Shown here: one piece after another, positions 46,235 to 56,008 of the stretch | Layout of the letters: each line of letters starts with the position of its first letter | How positions within the stretch are numbered: the first letter of the stretch is position 1 | Translations under genes and position numbers: made by a program | Assembly: GCA_013215385.1 (NCBI GenBank) | Contig: JABSOY010000023.1 | Span: 1 to 64,000 of the forward strand | Origin: Colwellia sp. | GTDB taxonomy: Bacteria > Pseudomonadota > Gammaproteobacteria > Enterobacterales > Alteromonadaceae | Length of the DNA stretch: 64,000 bases | Direction of reading: 5' to 3' | The notes under the pieces: generated by a model | Told to the model about the DNA's origin: nothing | Seen by the model: only the letters and a program-made list of their open reading frames with translations | Databases searched by the model: none

Positions 46235-47198
46235 AATACTTTGGCACTTATTAGAAATAACCATCATTATTGCGTTATTGATCCCAATAGCTGCAACTTT
46301 AGTTTGGGTTGAAAGAAGGATGATTGGTATTTGGCAAGACCGTCATGGGCCTAATCGTGTTGGCCCATTCGGAATTTTACAATCATTAGCCGATTTACTG
46401 AAAATTTTAGGTAAAGAAGATTGGATCCCACCTTTTAGTGATCGCTTAGTTTTTACCATTGCACCGGTTATTGGTGCGGTATGCGTATTGATGAGTTTTG
46501 CTGTTATTCCTTTCACCCCCGATATCGGCGTTTCCAACTTAAATATTGGCTTGTTATTTTTCCTCGCGATGGCGTCATTGTCTGTTTATAGCGTGGTATT
46601 GGCAGGTTGGGCGTCGAATTCTAAATATGCGATGTTAGGAGGAATGCGCGCCGCGGCGCAGACCGTCAGTTATGAAGTTTTTATGGGCTTATCTGTGATG
46701 GGCGTAGTGCTACTAACCGGCACCTTTAATTTGCGAGAAATCGTTTTAGCACAAACTGATGGCTGGTTAATACAAAGCCAGTTTATCGGTTTCTTTGTCT
46801 TTCTTATTGCCGGTATTGCCGAAAGTCACCGTTTACCTTTTGATTTACCTGAAGCCGAAACTGAGCTCACCGCCGGTTTTCATACTGAATACTCAGGTTT
46901 GAAATTTGCGCTGTTTTTCCTCGGTGAATACTTAAGCGTTACCCTTATTTCTGCCATGTCTGTGGTGTTGTTTTTTGGTGGTTGGTTAATGCCTGCACCA
47001 CTTGATACTTGGCTACCACCCTTGGTGTGGTTCATTTTAAAGATTCTATTTTTTGTCTTCTTTTTTATTTTATTAAGAACCTCACTACCACGTCCGCGTT
47101 TTGACCAACTGCTCGCCTTTGGTTGGAAAATTATGCTACCGGTTGCTTTAGTTAATTTATTATTGACGGCAGCTTTACGTTTAGGGGGAATACTTTGA
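46224..47198 (+). CDS. nuoH: NADH-quinone oxidoreductase subunit H
   Basis: Membrane subunit joining the quinone cavity to the proton-pumping arm. 324 residues, eight helices, with WVERRMIGIWQDRHGPNRVG at about 28-47 and the acidic loop DLPEAETELTAGFHTEYSG. It ends TGATG, where ATG opens a 21-codon frame reaching into nuoI. Confidence 0.97.
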   Translation: MKPEILWHLLEITIIIALLIPIAATLVWVERRMIGIWQDRHGPNRVGPFGILQSLADLLKILGKEDWIPPFSDRLVFTIAPVIGAVCVLMSFAVIPFTPDIGVSNLNIGLLFFLAMASLSVYSVVLAGWASNSKYAMLGGMRAAAQTVSYEVFMGLSVMGVVLLTGTFNLREIVLAQTDGWLIQSQFIGFFVFLIAGIAESHRLPFDLPEAETELTAGFHTEYSGLKFALFFLGEYLSVTLISAMSVVLFFGGWLMPAPLDTWLPPLVWFILKILFFVFFFILLRTSLPRPRFDQLLAFGWKIMLPVALVNLLLTAALRLGGIL

Positions 47199-47256
47199 TG
47201 GACACTTATTGCAATGAGCAGGTTAGTCAAAGGGAACTATTGAACAGGAGGCTGAA

Positions 47257-47772
47257 ATGTTAAGTCAAATACGTACTATGTGGTTAGTGCTAAAACACAC
47301 TTTTACCAAAGCAGATACCGTGCAATACCCTGAACAAAAGCCTTATTTGGCGCCACGTTATCGTGGACGAATTGTGCTTACCCGAGACCCTGATGGTGAG
47401 GAGCGTTGTGTCGGCTGTAACTTATGTGCGGTTGCTTGTCCTGTTGACTGTATCGCATTACAGCAAACTATTGATGATGACGGTCGAAAGCGGGCGGAGT
47501 TTTTTAGGATTAATTTCTCTCGATGTATTTTATGTGGTTTTTGTGAAGAAGCTTGCCCAACGTATGCGATTCAATTAACGCCAGATATTGAATTAGCAGA
47601 ATATGATCGTAAAAATTTAGTTTATGAAAAAGAGCATTTACTGATTAACGGAACGGGAAAATACCACGACTATAATTTTTATCACCACAGTGGCATTAAA
47701 GTGGCGAATAAAGGTAAAGGAGAGGCTGAACAAGAACGTCCTCCTATTGATATTAAAGGATTAATGCCATGA
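47257..47772 (+). CDS. nuoI: NADH-quinone oxidoreductase subunit I
   Basis: Peripheral subunit with two [4Fe-4S] clusters (N6a, N6b). 171 residues; ligand sets [15 protein letters not shown] and [15 protein letters not shown] 47257 follows AGGAGG by five bases, a near-perfect ribosome binding site, unusual among the otherwise coupled nuo starts. It overlaps nuoJ by four bases. Confidence 0.97.
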   Translation: MLSQIRTMWLVLKHTFTKADTVQYPEQKPYLAPRYRGRIVLTRDPDGEERCVGCNLCAVACPVDCIALQQTIDDDGRKRAEFFRINFSRCILCGFCEEACPTYAIQLTPDIELAEYDRKNLVYEKEHLLINGTGKYHDYNFYHHSGIKVANKGKGEAEQERPPIDIKGLMP

Positions 47773-48296
47773 GTCTATTTGCTTCAATTGAAGGTTTATT
47801 TTATTTAGCGGCACTTATCGCGGTTATTGCGAGCTTAAAAGTGGTGACGGGGAAAAATACTGTACACGCTTTATTGTATTTAGTGATTTCTTTGCTCGCG
47901 GTGGCGGTGTGCTTTTATTTAATGGGTGCACCTTTTGCTGCCGGTTTAGAAGTTATAGTTTATGCAGGCGCCATTTTAGTGTTATTTGTTTTTGCGGTCA
48001 TGATGTTTGGCTTAGGAGTTGATGAAACTATGCATGCACCGCAATCAAAAGGACTTTCACTATGGTTTGGTCCGATGTTATTAGCCGCATTGTTATTAAT
48101 TGAACTGGTTTTTGTCATTGATAACAGTGAACTCAAACTGCAATTAAGCAATAAGATGGTTGATGCAAAACAAGTGGGCATCTTACTGTATGGCCCTTAT
48201 TTATTGGCAGTAGAAATAGCCTCGTTTTTATTATTAGCGGGCTTAGTTGCAGGTTACCATTACGCTAAACCAGAACATCAGGGAAGGCGGTTATGA
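47769..48296 (+). CDS. nuoJ: NADH-quinone oxidoreductase subunit J
   Basis: Five-helix membrane subunit, 175 residues. Helix three region [20 protein letters not shown] contains the pi-bulge segment important for proton translocation. Overlaps nuoI and nuoK by four bases each (ATGA). Confidence 0.96.
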   Translation: MSLFASIEGLFYLAALIAVIASLKVVTGKNTVHALLYLVISLLAVAVCFYLMGAPFAAGLEVIVYAGAILVLFVFAVMMFGLGVDETMHAPQSKGLSLWFGPMLLAALLLIELVFVIDNSELKLQLSNKMVDAKQVGILLYGPYLLAVEIASFLLLAGLVAGYHYAKPEHQGRRL

Positions 48297-48601
48297 CCGA
48301 TATTCCTCTCGCCCATGTCTTAATACTATCCAGCCTACTATTTACTATCGGTTTTGTTGGTGTGGTTGTTCGGAAAAATACTTTATTTATGTTGATGAGT
48401 TTAGAGGTGATGCTTAATGCGGTAGGTGTTGCTTTTATTGGCGCAGGTAGTGTCTGGCAAGAAGCCGATGGACAAATTATGTTTATGTTAATTTTAACTT
48501 TAGCAGCGGCAGAAGTTGCGGTCGGGCTAGCGTTATTAATACGTATGCAGCGACGATATCGAACGTTAGATATTGACGTACTCAGTAAAATGAAAGGCTA
48601 G
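48293..48601 (+). CDS. nuoK: NADH-quinone oxidoreductase subunit K
   Basis: 102-residue, three-helix subunit of the antiporter-like E-channel. The two conserved membrane Glu are in MSLEVMLNAV and AAAEVAVGLAL. Starts within the nuoJ stop. Confidence 0.97.
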   Translation: MTDIPLAHVLILSSLLFTIGFVGVVVRKNTLFMLMSLEVMLNAVGVAFIGAGSVWQEADGQIMFMLILTLAAAEVAVGLALLIRMQRRYRTLDIDVLSKMKG

Positions 48602-48608
48602 GTGAACC

Positions 48609-50477
48609 ATGAACTTATTAGCAAGTTTACCCTTATATCCGCTGCTCAGTTTTCTAGTCTTGATAAGCTTTGGCAAACGACTTTCTTGGGCGGTAGCATC
48701 ATGGCTAAGTGTCGGCGCAATGGGCTTGTCTGCACTTTGTAGTATGTTGTTAGTTGCGCAGTTATCAACGAGTGAAGTAAACGTTATTACCTCTCATTTG
48801 TGGCAATGGTTTTCAGTTGGCAGTGCTAAGGTTAATGTGAGCTTTTACCTTGATGCACTTTCTGCTGTGATGATTTTAGTGGTGACTGGTGTCGGTTTTC
48901 TTATTCATCTATTTGCCGCTATTTACATGAAGAGTGATGAAAATTTCACGCGCTTTATGGCGTACATGAATTTATTTATTGTTGCTATGCTGGTGTTGGT
49001 ACTTGCGGACAACTTAGTTTTACTCTATTTGGGCTGGGAAGGGGTCGGTCTCTGTAGCTTTTTGTTGATTGGGTTTTGGTATCAAGAAAAGAACAATGTC
49101 TTGGCGGCACGTAAAGCTTTTATTGTGACCCGCATTGGTGATACCGCCATGGCTATTGGTTTGTTTTTATTATTTAAATCGCTATCAAGTTTAAATATTG
49201 TTGAAATTAACCAGCTTGCGCAAACCAGCGAAACGTTTTCACTGTCTATAGCAAATAATGAAGCCAGTGATGCCTATTGGGCGGCTTTATTATTACTCGG
49301 CGGCGCGGTCGGTAAGTCAGCACAATTGCCATTACAAACTTGGCTCCCTGATGCAATGGCTGGACCCACGCCAGTGAGTGCACTTATTCATGCCGCAACT
49401 ATGGTTACGGCCGGAGTCTATTTAATTGCCCGTATGAATGGCGTATTTATAATGGCTCCCGAAGTGATGACTTATGTCGCTTGGCTTGGCGCTATTACAC
49501 TGCTACTTGCCGGTGTGGCGGCCTTAGCACAAACAGATATTAAGCGCGTGTTGGCCTATTCAACCATGAGCCAAATAGGTTATATGATGTTAGCACTTGG
49601 CGCCGGAGCATGGTCGGCAGGGGTTTTTCATTTAATGACCCATGCTTTCTTTAAGGCTTTATTATTTCTAACGGCTGGCGCTGTCATCTTAGCGCTACAT
49701 CATCAACAAAACCTCTTTAAAATGGGAGGTTTATTAAAGAAACTTCCTTTTGAAAGTGCTCTCTTTTTTATTGGTTTAGCGTGCTTAGTCGCTTTACCGG
49801 GCACTTCTGGTTTTTTCTCTAAAGAAGCGATTATCGCCAGTTTATGGTTATCACCAACCGCCGGCGCAAGTTTGTGGTGGTGCGCAATCTTAGGGGCATT
49901 ATTAACCAGTATTTATAGTTGTCGATTATTCTTTTTAGCTTTCTTAGGTGAGCAACGTTTTCCTAAGGATTTGGTGATCAGCGATCATCTTGAAACTAAC
50001 CATTTATTACGAGGAGCTTTAGTTGTTTTAGCCTTGTTGTCATTGTTTGGTGGTTTATTCACTATTGATTTATCGACAGTTTTACCTTTAAGTAATGAAA
50101 GTGAGCTATCGCCGGGTTGGTTGCATGCTGTTGCGATTATCACTCCTTTTATCGGTATCGCATTTTCGTGGTTTTACTTTAAGCGTTATCGCAGTCGAGA
50201 CATTATTTCACTTAACGAGAGTCAGTCTTCTTGGCTGGTGTTTTGTCGGAATGGCTTAGGTTTTGATGTTATTTATCGTTTTCTTTTAGTTAAACCTTAT
50301 TGCTTTATTACCCAGTTGAATCGCCGAGACCTATTTGATCAACTGATTATGTTATCGGCTTGGTATGTGGAGATTTGGCGCGATGTATTATCGGCTAGTC
50401 AAAATGGACGTTTACGCTGGTTTGCTGGCACGTTTGGTTTATCGCTGGTTGGTCTGATTTTAGTGGTGATCTTATGA
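48609..50477 (+). CDS. nuoL: NADH-quinone oxidoreductase subunit L
   Basis: Distal antiporter-like proton pump, 622 residues, with the long lateral helix at the C-terminus (about 530-600). Motifs include GWEGVGLCSFLLIGFWY (conserved Glu), LPDAMAGPTPVSALIHAATM (after the conserved Lys of VGKSAQLP) and SQIGYMMLALG. It overlaps nuoM by four bases. Confidence 0.97.
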   Translation: MNLLASLPLYPLLSFLVLISFGKRLSWAVASWLSVGAMGLSALCSMLLVAQLSTSEVNVITSHLWQWFSVGSAKVNVSFYLDALSAVMILVVTGVGFLIHLFAAIYMKSDENFTRFMAYMNLFIVAMLVLVLADNLVLLYLGWEGVGLCSFLLIGFWYQEKNNVLAARKAFIVTRIGDTAMAIGLFLLFKSLSSLNIVEINQLAQTSETFSLSIANNEASDAYWAALLLLGGAVGKSAQLPLQTWLPDAMAGPTPVSALIHAATMVTAGVYLIARMNGVFIMAPEVMTYVAWLGAITLLLAGVAALAQTDIKRVLAYSTMSQIGYMMLALGAGAWSAGVFHLMTHAFFKALLFLTAGAVILALHHQQNLFKMGGLLKKLPFESALFFIGLACLVALPGTSGFFSKEAIIASLWLSPTAGASLWWCAILGALLTSIYSCRLFFLAFLGEQRFPKDLVISDHLETNHLLRGALVVLALLSLFGGLFTIDLSTVLPLSNESELSPGWLHAVAIITPFIGIAFSWFYFKRYRSRDIISLNESQSSWLVFCRNGLGFDVIYRFLLVKPYCFITQLNRRDLFDQLIMLSAWYVEIWRDVLSASQNGRLRWFAGTFGLSLVGLILVVIL

Positions 50478-51922
50478 TGCTAACTTTTGTTATTCTCGGC
50501 TTGTTATTGAGTGGTAGCCTCGCGTGGTATAGCGATGACAAGCCCTTTTTCGGTGTGAGGTTTCAGGCAAAGTGGGTCGCTTTAGTCGCCGTAATTATTT
50601 TCTCTCTAATTTTTGTTTTTTCGGTATATTTATCACCGTTAAATTTTCAAACATTACAAACCATCGCGCATGTTTCTTGGATCAACTCGTTAAATATCAA
50701 TTATACACTTGCCCTTGATCATTTGAGTATTACGCTCATTATGCTGACTTTATTTCTTGCGCTTATTTGTATCTTAGTTTCCTGGGATGAAATACAAGAA
50801 AAGTCGGGTTTTTATTATTTTAATTTACTGGCCACTTTTGCGGGGATTATTGGTGTTTTCTCTGCGGTAGATATGTTCTTATTTTTCTTTTTCTGGGAAG
50901 TTATGTTACTCCCCATGACTGCACTTATCGCTATTTGGGGGCATGAAAAACGTTATTTTGCAGCGATAAAGTTCTTTATCTTTACCCAAGTCAGTAGCCT
51001 GTTAATGTTAGTGGCTATTATTGCGATGGCTTATATTCATCAACAACAAGTGGGCGATTTAAGTTTCTCTTATCAAGACTGGTTATCCCTCGAACTGAAT
51101 AATGAGTTAGCGCTATATCTTATGCTGGGATTTTTTATTGCCTTTGCAGTGAAATTACCTTCTGTACCCTTTCATAGCTGGTTACCTGACGCCCATACCC
51201 AAGCACCAACTGCTGGTAGCGTGTTATTGGCCGGCGTATTATTAAAAACGGGCGCCTATGGCTTGATCCGTTTTGTTATTCAGCTTTTCCCCCAAGCCAG
51301 TGAAAACTTCGCCCCTATAGCCGTTACGCTTGGCGTTGTTAGTATTTTGTATGGCGCAAAAATGGCATTTGCCCAAACTGATTTTAAACGCTTAGTTGCC
51401 TATAGCAGTATTAGCCATATGGGTTTTGTGATGTTGGCATTATTTAGTTTCAATGAAATCGCTTACCAAGGAGTTATTGTTACTATCGTAGCGCATGGCT
51501 TAAGTAGTGCGGCACTGTTTTCATTAGCAGGCATGATTTATCAGCGTATTCATTCGCGAAATTTAACTGATATGGGCGGTTTCTGGCAAAGTGCTCCCCG
51601 GATGGGCGGTTTCGGACTTGCCTTTGCCGCCGCGGCCTTTGGTTTACCGGGCTTGGCTAATTTCGTTGGTGAATTTTTAAGTTTAGTGGGAGCTTATCAA
51701 GTATTTCCTGTGATGGTGATACTGGCGGCGTTTGGCTTAATTGGCTCGGCAATATATGGCATGGTGTTATTTCAAAAAACCTTTCAAGGTAGTTCGTTAA
51801 AAACCGTACCAGACTTGTCATGCCGTGAACTCATTGTTAGTAGTAGTCTATTAATGTTACTGGTTATTTTAGGTTTGTATCCTAATTTGCTTTTACAATA
51901 CTTTCGAGGCGTTATCTTATGA
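50474..51922 (+). CDS. nuoM: NADH-quinone oxidoreductase subunit M
   Basis: Antiporter-like proton pump, 482 residues, about fourteen helices. Conserved membrane Glu in FFFWEVMLLPM, Lys in AVKLPSVPFHSWLPDAH, and the end-helix region AYSSISHMGFVMLAL. Overlaps nuoN by four bases. Confidence 0.97.
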   Translation: MMLTFVILGLLLSGSLAWYSDDKPFFGVRFQAKWVALVAVIIFSLIFVFSVYLSPLNFQTLQTIAHVSWINSLNINYTLALDHLSITLIMLTLFLALICILVSWDEIQEKSGFYYFNLLATFAGIIGVFSAVDMFLFFFFWEVMLLPMTALIAIWGHEKRYFAAIKFFIFTQVSSLLMLVAIIAMAYIHQQQVGDLSFSYQDWLSLELNNELALYLMLGFFIAFAVKLPSVPFHSWLPDAHTQAPTAGSVLLAGVLLKTGAYGLIRFVIQLFPQASENFAPIAVTLGVVSILYGAKMAFAQTDFKRLVAYSSISHMGFVMLALFSFNEIAYQGVIVTIVAHGLSSAALFSLAGMIYQRIHSRNLTDMGGFWQSAPRMGGFGLAFAAAAFGLPGLANFVGEFLSLVGAYQVFPVMVILAAFGLIGSAIYGMVLFQKTFQGSSLKTVPDLSCRELIVSSSLLMLLVILGLYPNLLLQYFRGVIL

Positions 51923-53433
51923 GTACATCTCCCGAAATAACTAATAGCGTGATATTGAGTACGGAAATGTTTATCGCCTTATCGCCCATCCTATTACTTT
52001 CGTTTGGTATTGTGTTGTCATTACTGCTGATCGCTTGGCGACGATCGCAAAAAATGATTGCCCTATTTACGCAATTTATTTTGGTTATTACGTTGTTGCT
52101 CACCATTCACTTGCTCAGTGGTGACATACTGGTAGGCAGTGGGACTCAAATAACCACACTATTGAATGTAGACCGATTTAGTTACTTAAGCTTCGTTTTA
52201 ATCTGTATTTCAGCATTCGTTGTCGTTAGTTTAAGTCGCTCGGTATTAAAGTCGGAAGTAGAGGTACATGACGAATATTATTTGTTAATTCTCTTAGTGG
52301 TTTTAGGGGCTGGAATATTAGTGGTTAGTGACCATTTTGCCAGTTTGTTTTTAGGTTTTGAAGTACTGTCAATCAGCTTAGTGGGTTTAGTCGGCTATTT
52401 TCGTGAGCATGAACACGCGGTCGAAACCGGTTTTAAGTATTTGATCTTAAGCGCTACAGCTTCAAGCTTTATGCTATTAGGTATTGCCTTTATTTATAGT
52501 CAAACGGGTAATTTAAGTTTTGCCGTTAGTTCAAATGTAATGCCTTGGAGCGCACAGCCGCTACAAATATTTAACAGTGTCGGTATTTTATTATTATTTT
52601 CAGGCATCGCTTTTAAATTATCGCTTGCGCCCTTTCATTTTTGGTCACCTGATATTTATCAAGGTTCACCGACGCCTATTACGCTATTAATGGCAACGGT
52701 TTCAAAAGTGGCGATGTTTACTGTGTTGATAAAATGTTGTTTTTCACAAAATTACTTTAACAATGAAAGCTTCATTGAAATTATTACCGTAGTCGCGCTA
52801 CTTTCCATGCTTGTTGGTAATATATTGGCCCTTAAACAACAAAATATAAAACGATTAATGGCATATTCATCTATAGCCCATTTTGGTTATTTACTGATCG
52901 TTTTAACGGTATCTTCACTGCAAAACACTGAGTTTGCATGGCAAGGTGCATTGTTTTATTTGTCCGCTTATCTATTAGCTAATATAGCTATTTTTACCGT
53001 TTTATTAATCTCTGAGAAACACAGAGATAATATGAGTGGCGATAGAGATATTCATATTGTGGACTGGCATGGGATGTTTTGGAAAAACCGCTTATCGGCA
53101 GTATTAGTTATTTTCTCAGTATTAGCTTTAGCGGGTATTCCATTAACAATGGGTTTTGTTGGGAAATTCTATTTATTAAATCAAGCGGTTATATTCAAGT
53201 CGTGGTGGTTGATTTCAGGTCTAGTCATAGGTAGTGGTATTGGTTTAGCTTATTATTTACCGTTAATATTTGCTTTATTTAAAGATGAAAAAACGCTCGA
53301 AAACCAGGTTGTAGATGGGAGTGGCGTTTATTTAGTCACAACAGGTAAGCAATTGTTTATGTTTACTCTGTTAATAAGTAGCCTTTTATTTGGCATCTTT
53401 CCTGATTTGGTCAGTCAGTTTATTTATCGATAA
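51919..53433 (+). CDS. nuoN: NADH-quinone oxidoreductase subunit N
   Basis: Last complex I gene, third antiporter-like pump, 504 residues. LGFEVLSISLVGLVGYF holds the conserved Glu, FKLSLAPFHFWSPDIYQGSP the Lys and quinone-arm-facing loop, and YSSIAHFGYLL follows. No clear terminator comes after it. A decayed gene abuts the stop. Confidence 0.97.
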   Translation: MSTSPEITNSVILSTEMFIALSPILLLSFGIVLSLLLIAWRRSQKMIALFTQFILVITLLLTIHLLSGDILVGSGTQITTLLNVDRFSYLSFVLICISAFVVVSLSRSVLKSEVEVHDEYYLLILLVVLGAGILVVSDHFASLFLGFEVLSISLVGLVGYFREHEHAVETGFKYLILSATASSFMLLGIAFIYSQTGNLSFAVSSNVMPWSAQPLQIFNSVGILLLFSGIAFKLSLAPFHFWSPDIYQGSPTPITLLMATVSKVAMFTVLIKCCFSQNYFNNESFIEIITVVALLSMLVGNILALKQQNIKRLMAYSSIAHFGYLLIVLTVSSLQNTEFAWQGALFYLSAYLLANIAIFTVLLISEKHRDNMSGDRDIHIVDWHGMFWKNRLSAVLVIFSVLALAGIPLTMGFVGKFYLLNQAVIFKSWWLISGLVIGSGIGLAYYLPLIFALFKDEKTLENQVVDGSGVYLVTTGKQLFMFTLLISSLLFGIFPDLVSQFIYR

Positions 53434-53752
53434 CTTTTTGAATAATACTGAAATAATAGGGAATGTAAGTATCAAAGATGGCTCAGGAAAAATAACGCTT
53501 ACTGAAATCGATGGAAACTTATTTATAAATGATGACTCTGGAAGTATTTCTGCAAAAGGAATTAGTGGCAATGTTAATATTGAATACGGCTAAGTTGGCT
53601 TAACGGTACGTAATGTGAAGAGGACCATTATTATTGATGACGGCTCTGGAGATATTAATGTTGAAGATGCTGGTGGTTTGACAATTATTGACAGTGGCTC
53701 AGGTGGTTTGAAAGTAAATAACGTGAAAGGTGCTTTTGGAATAGATAGTTAA
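53434..53752 (+). pseudogene. Remnant of a beta-solenoid (DUF4097-like) repeat protein
   Basis: One continuous frame with five repeats of about 18 residues on the plan IxDGSGxIxVxxVxG (examples: VSIKDGSGKITLTEIDG, IIIDDGSGDINVEDAGG). It is broken by a single TAA at 53591-53593. The stop falls exactly where the conserved Ser of DGSG should be, so one C-to-A change from TCA would explain it. The 5' part, including any signal peptide and start, is missing at the nuoN end. Intact relatives would be exported proteins of unknown role. Confidence 0.65.
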
Positions 53753-53822
53753 GAAGTATAACGCCTTACTCATTATGTATAATAAACTCAGGTTCAGTAG
53801 CTGAATTAGTGGCTAATAAAAA

Positions 53823-53852
53823 ACAATAAACACTCATTAGGGGGTTTATTGT
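53823..53852 (-). repeat. Hairpin before the deaD promoter
   Basis: ACAATAAAC and GTTTATTGT form a perfect 9-bp stem around 12 bases. On the minus strand it is followed by a T-run, as in a leftward terminator, but no leftward gene ends here. It may block antisense transcription. Confidence 0.35.
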
Positions 53853-53872
53853 ACAAATCATCAATATATCAC

Positions 53873-53900
53873 TTGAATGATTGAATAATAGCTGTATAAT
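53873..53900 (+). promoter_or_regulatory. Promoter of deaD
   Basis: TTGAAT and a perfect TATAAT separated by 16 bases, followed by GCGCGCC, a GC-rich discriminator often linked to stringent or growth-rate control. Predicted start near 53907. Confidence 0.6.
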
Positions 53901-53906
53901 GCGCGC

Positions 53907-54121
53907 CTCGATAACGGTGTTATGAAGATACTTTGTGTTTTCAACCTTTATGCGAAATGAGTGGGGTTTTCCGCCCAATAGACTTCTTAGCTAATGTATA
54001 AAAATTAGCCCTATATTCTTCAACGAATGTTCCTTAAGTCTTCCTGGTGGTTTCCTCGTATATATATGCGGGATGATATGGCTACTTTTAGCCAATTCCG
54101 CCACAAGAGAAGACAAAATTT
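53907..54121 (+). promoter_or_regulatory. Long deaD leader with upstream frames and hairpins
   Basis: A leader of about 215 bases, similar in length to the cold-responsive csdA/deaD leader of E. coli. It contains TGGCTA-CTTT-TAGCCA (54079-54094) and frames of 12 codons at 53922 and 14 codons at 53950. A 32-codon frame at 54027-54125 has a stop that overlaps the deaD ATG (ATGA). Post-transcriptional control is inferred. Confidence 0.5.
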
Positions 54122-55912
54122 ATGACTACTTCTAACGATGCTCCTGTGAGCTTTGACTCTTTAGGCTTGCCTGAAACTTTATTAACTGCAGTAAAATCTC
54201 TCGGTTTTGAAAATTCAACTGATATTCAAGCTAAAACTATTCCCCCATTATTGGCCGGTAAAGACGTTTTAGGTGAAGCACAAACGGGTACAGGTAAAAC
54301 TGCAGCGTTTGGTTTACCAGCTCTTGCTAAAATTGATTTATCGTTGAAAAAACCACAATTAATGGTTTTAGCCCCAACTCGTGAATTAGCAATGCAAGTT
54401 GCAGAAGCGATTGAAAGCTTCGGTAAAAACATGAAAGGTTTACGTGTTGCGACTTTGTATGGCGGTCAATCATACCAACCACAATTTCAACAATTAGAGC
54501 GTGGCGCTCAAGTAGTTGTTGGTACCCCTGGTCGTTTAATGGACCATTTACGACGTAAAAGTCTTAAATTAGGTAACTTATCTTTTTGTGTACTTGATGA
54601 AGCTGATGAAATGCTTAACATGGGTTTCCTAGAAGATATTCAATGGATACTTGACCATTTACCAGAAACTACGCAAATGGCTTTGTTCTCTGCAACTATG
54701 CCACAAGCAATTCGTAAAATTGCTAATCGTTTCTTAAAAGATCCTGAACATATTAAAATTGCTGCTGTTAAACAAGCAAAAGCAAATATTTCTCAATTTG
54801 CTTGGAAAGTTAGCGGCATTCGTAAAATTACGGCTTTAGAACGTATCGCAGAAATCGTTGATTATGATGCGATGATAGTGTTTGTACGTACACGTAGCGA
54901 CACCGTAGAAGTTGCTGAGCAACTAGAGCGTGCTGGTTACCCTGCATTAGCGTTAAACGGCGACCTGAACCAAGCACAGCGTGAACGTTGTATTGAACAA
55001 ATGAAATCAGGTAAGTCATCTATTTTAGTGGCGACTGATGTTGTTGCTCGTGGTTTAGATATTCCACGTATCTCATTAGTTGTTAACTATGATTTACCAG
55101 GCGATAACGAAGCTTATGTTCACCGTATTGGCCGTACAGGTCGTGCTGGACGTGAAGGTATGTCAATTGCTTTTGTACGCCCTCGTGAAATGTACTCATT
55201 ACGTCATTATGAGCGTTTAACGTCTGGTGTTATTAAGACTTATGAGTTACCAAACATTGAAGAAATTGGTAAAAAACGTATTGAACGTACTCGTTTAGAA
55301 ATGACAGCCGTTGTTGCAGACAAAGACTTAACGAATATGCGTGAAATTGTTGAAGCTATGGCGAACGAGTCTGAGCTTTCAATGACTGATTTAGCAGCAG
55401 CTTTATTATTCAACAAGCAATTAAATCAGCCATTACAACCAAAAGAAGATCCAAAACCACGTCGTGAAACTCGCGAACGTAGTGATAGTAGAAATGACCG
55501 TGGTGGCAGAAATGAACGTGGCGGTCGTAACGAAAGTCGTGGTGGCCGTAATGAACGCGGTGGCGAACGTGCTCCTCGTAAGGTTAAAGTTAACCGTACC
55601 GATGTTGATTGGCAGACATACCGCCTAGAAGTGGGTAAAGAACATGGTGCTCGTCCTGGTGATATCGTTGGTGCTATCGCAAATGAAATATCATTAGACA
55701 GTAGCTACATTGGTGCAATTAACTTGCATGACAAACATACCTATGTGCAGTTGCCTAAAGGTATGCCTGAAAAGTCATTTGAGCAATTAAAGCGTGTTCA
55801 AATTCGTCGTCAAACTTTAGCTATTACAGTTTCTAATGAAACAGCTGTTGAATCAACGCCGACAAGTGATCGTCCTCGTAAACGTCAAGAGCGTTCAAAC
55901 CGTCCAAGCTAA
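54122..55912 (+). CDS. deaD: Cold-shock DEAD-box RNA helicase
   Basis: ATP-dependent RNA helicase acting in large-subunit ribosome assembly and mRNA decay at low temperature. 596 residues: Q motif and P-loop AQTGTGKT (Lys59), DEAD box at 159-162, SAT in FSATMPQ, and HRIGRTGRAGREG. Next come the helicase linker domain (about 365-440), an Arg/Gly-rich segment with repeats of the type RGGRNE (about 450-495), and a DbpA-type RNA-binding domain (about 498-575). The basic tail RPRKRQERSNRPS completes a CsdA-like architecture. A strong terminator follows. Confidence 0.95.
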   Translation: MTTSNDAPVSFDSLGLPETLLTAVKSLGFENSTDIQAKTIPPLLAGKDVLGEAQTGTGKTAAFGLPALAKIDLSLKKPQLMVLAPTRELAMQVAEAIESFGKNMKGLRVATLYGGQSYQPQFQQLERGAQVVVGTPGRLMDHLRRKSLKLGNLSFCVLDEADEMLNMGFLEDIQWILDHLPETTQMALFSATMPQAIRKIANRFLKDPEHIKIAAVKQAKANISQFAWKVSGIRKITALERIAEIVDYDAMIVFVRTRSDTVEVAEQLERAGYPALALNGDLNQAQRERCIEQMKSGKSSILVATDVVARGLDIPRISLVVNYDLPGDNEAYVHRIGRTGRAGREGMSIAFVRPREMYSLRHYERLTSGVIKTYELPNIEEIGKKRIERTRLEMTAVVADKDLTNMREIVEAMANESELSMTDLAAALLFNKQLNQPLQPKEDPKPRRETRERSDSRNDRGGRNERGGRNESRGGRNERGGERAPRKVKVNRTDVDWQTYRLEVGKEHGARPGDIVGAIANEISLDSSYIGAINLHDKHTYVQLPKGMPEKSFEQLKRVQIRRQTLAITVSNETAVESTPTSDRPRKRQERSNRPS

Positions 55913-55930
55913 TAATTATAAATATTGATC

Positions 55931-55958
55931 AAAAGGCACGTATATCGTGCCTTTTTTT
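55931..55958 (+). terminator. Terminator of deaD
   Basis: AAAGGCACG/CGTGCCTTT stem, five-base loop, then TTTTT, 19 bases after the stop. Confidence 0.92.
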
Positions 55959-56008
55959 ATGAGCAAAATTTAGCTGGATAGACGATGGTTTTAATGAATA
56001 TATCGACA

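Noticed and set aside
53390-53593. A real 67-codon gene starting within nuoN
   Set aside because: The first 14 codons are simply nuoN read in another frame. The meaningful repeats begin after the nuoN stop and continue past the TAA, so it is a decayed gene.
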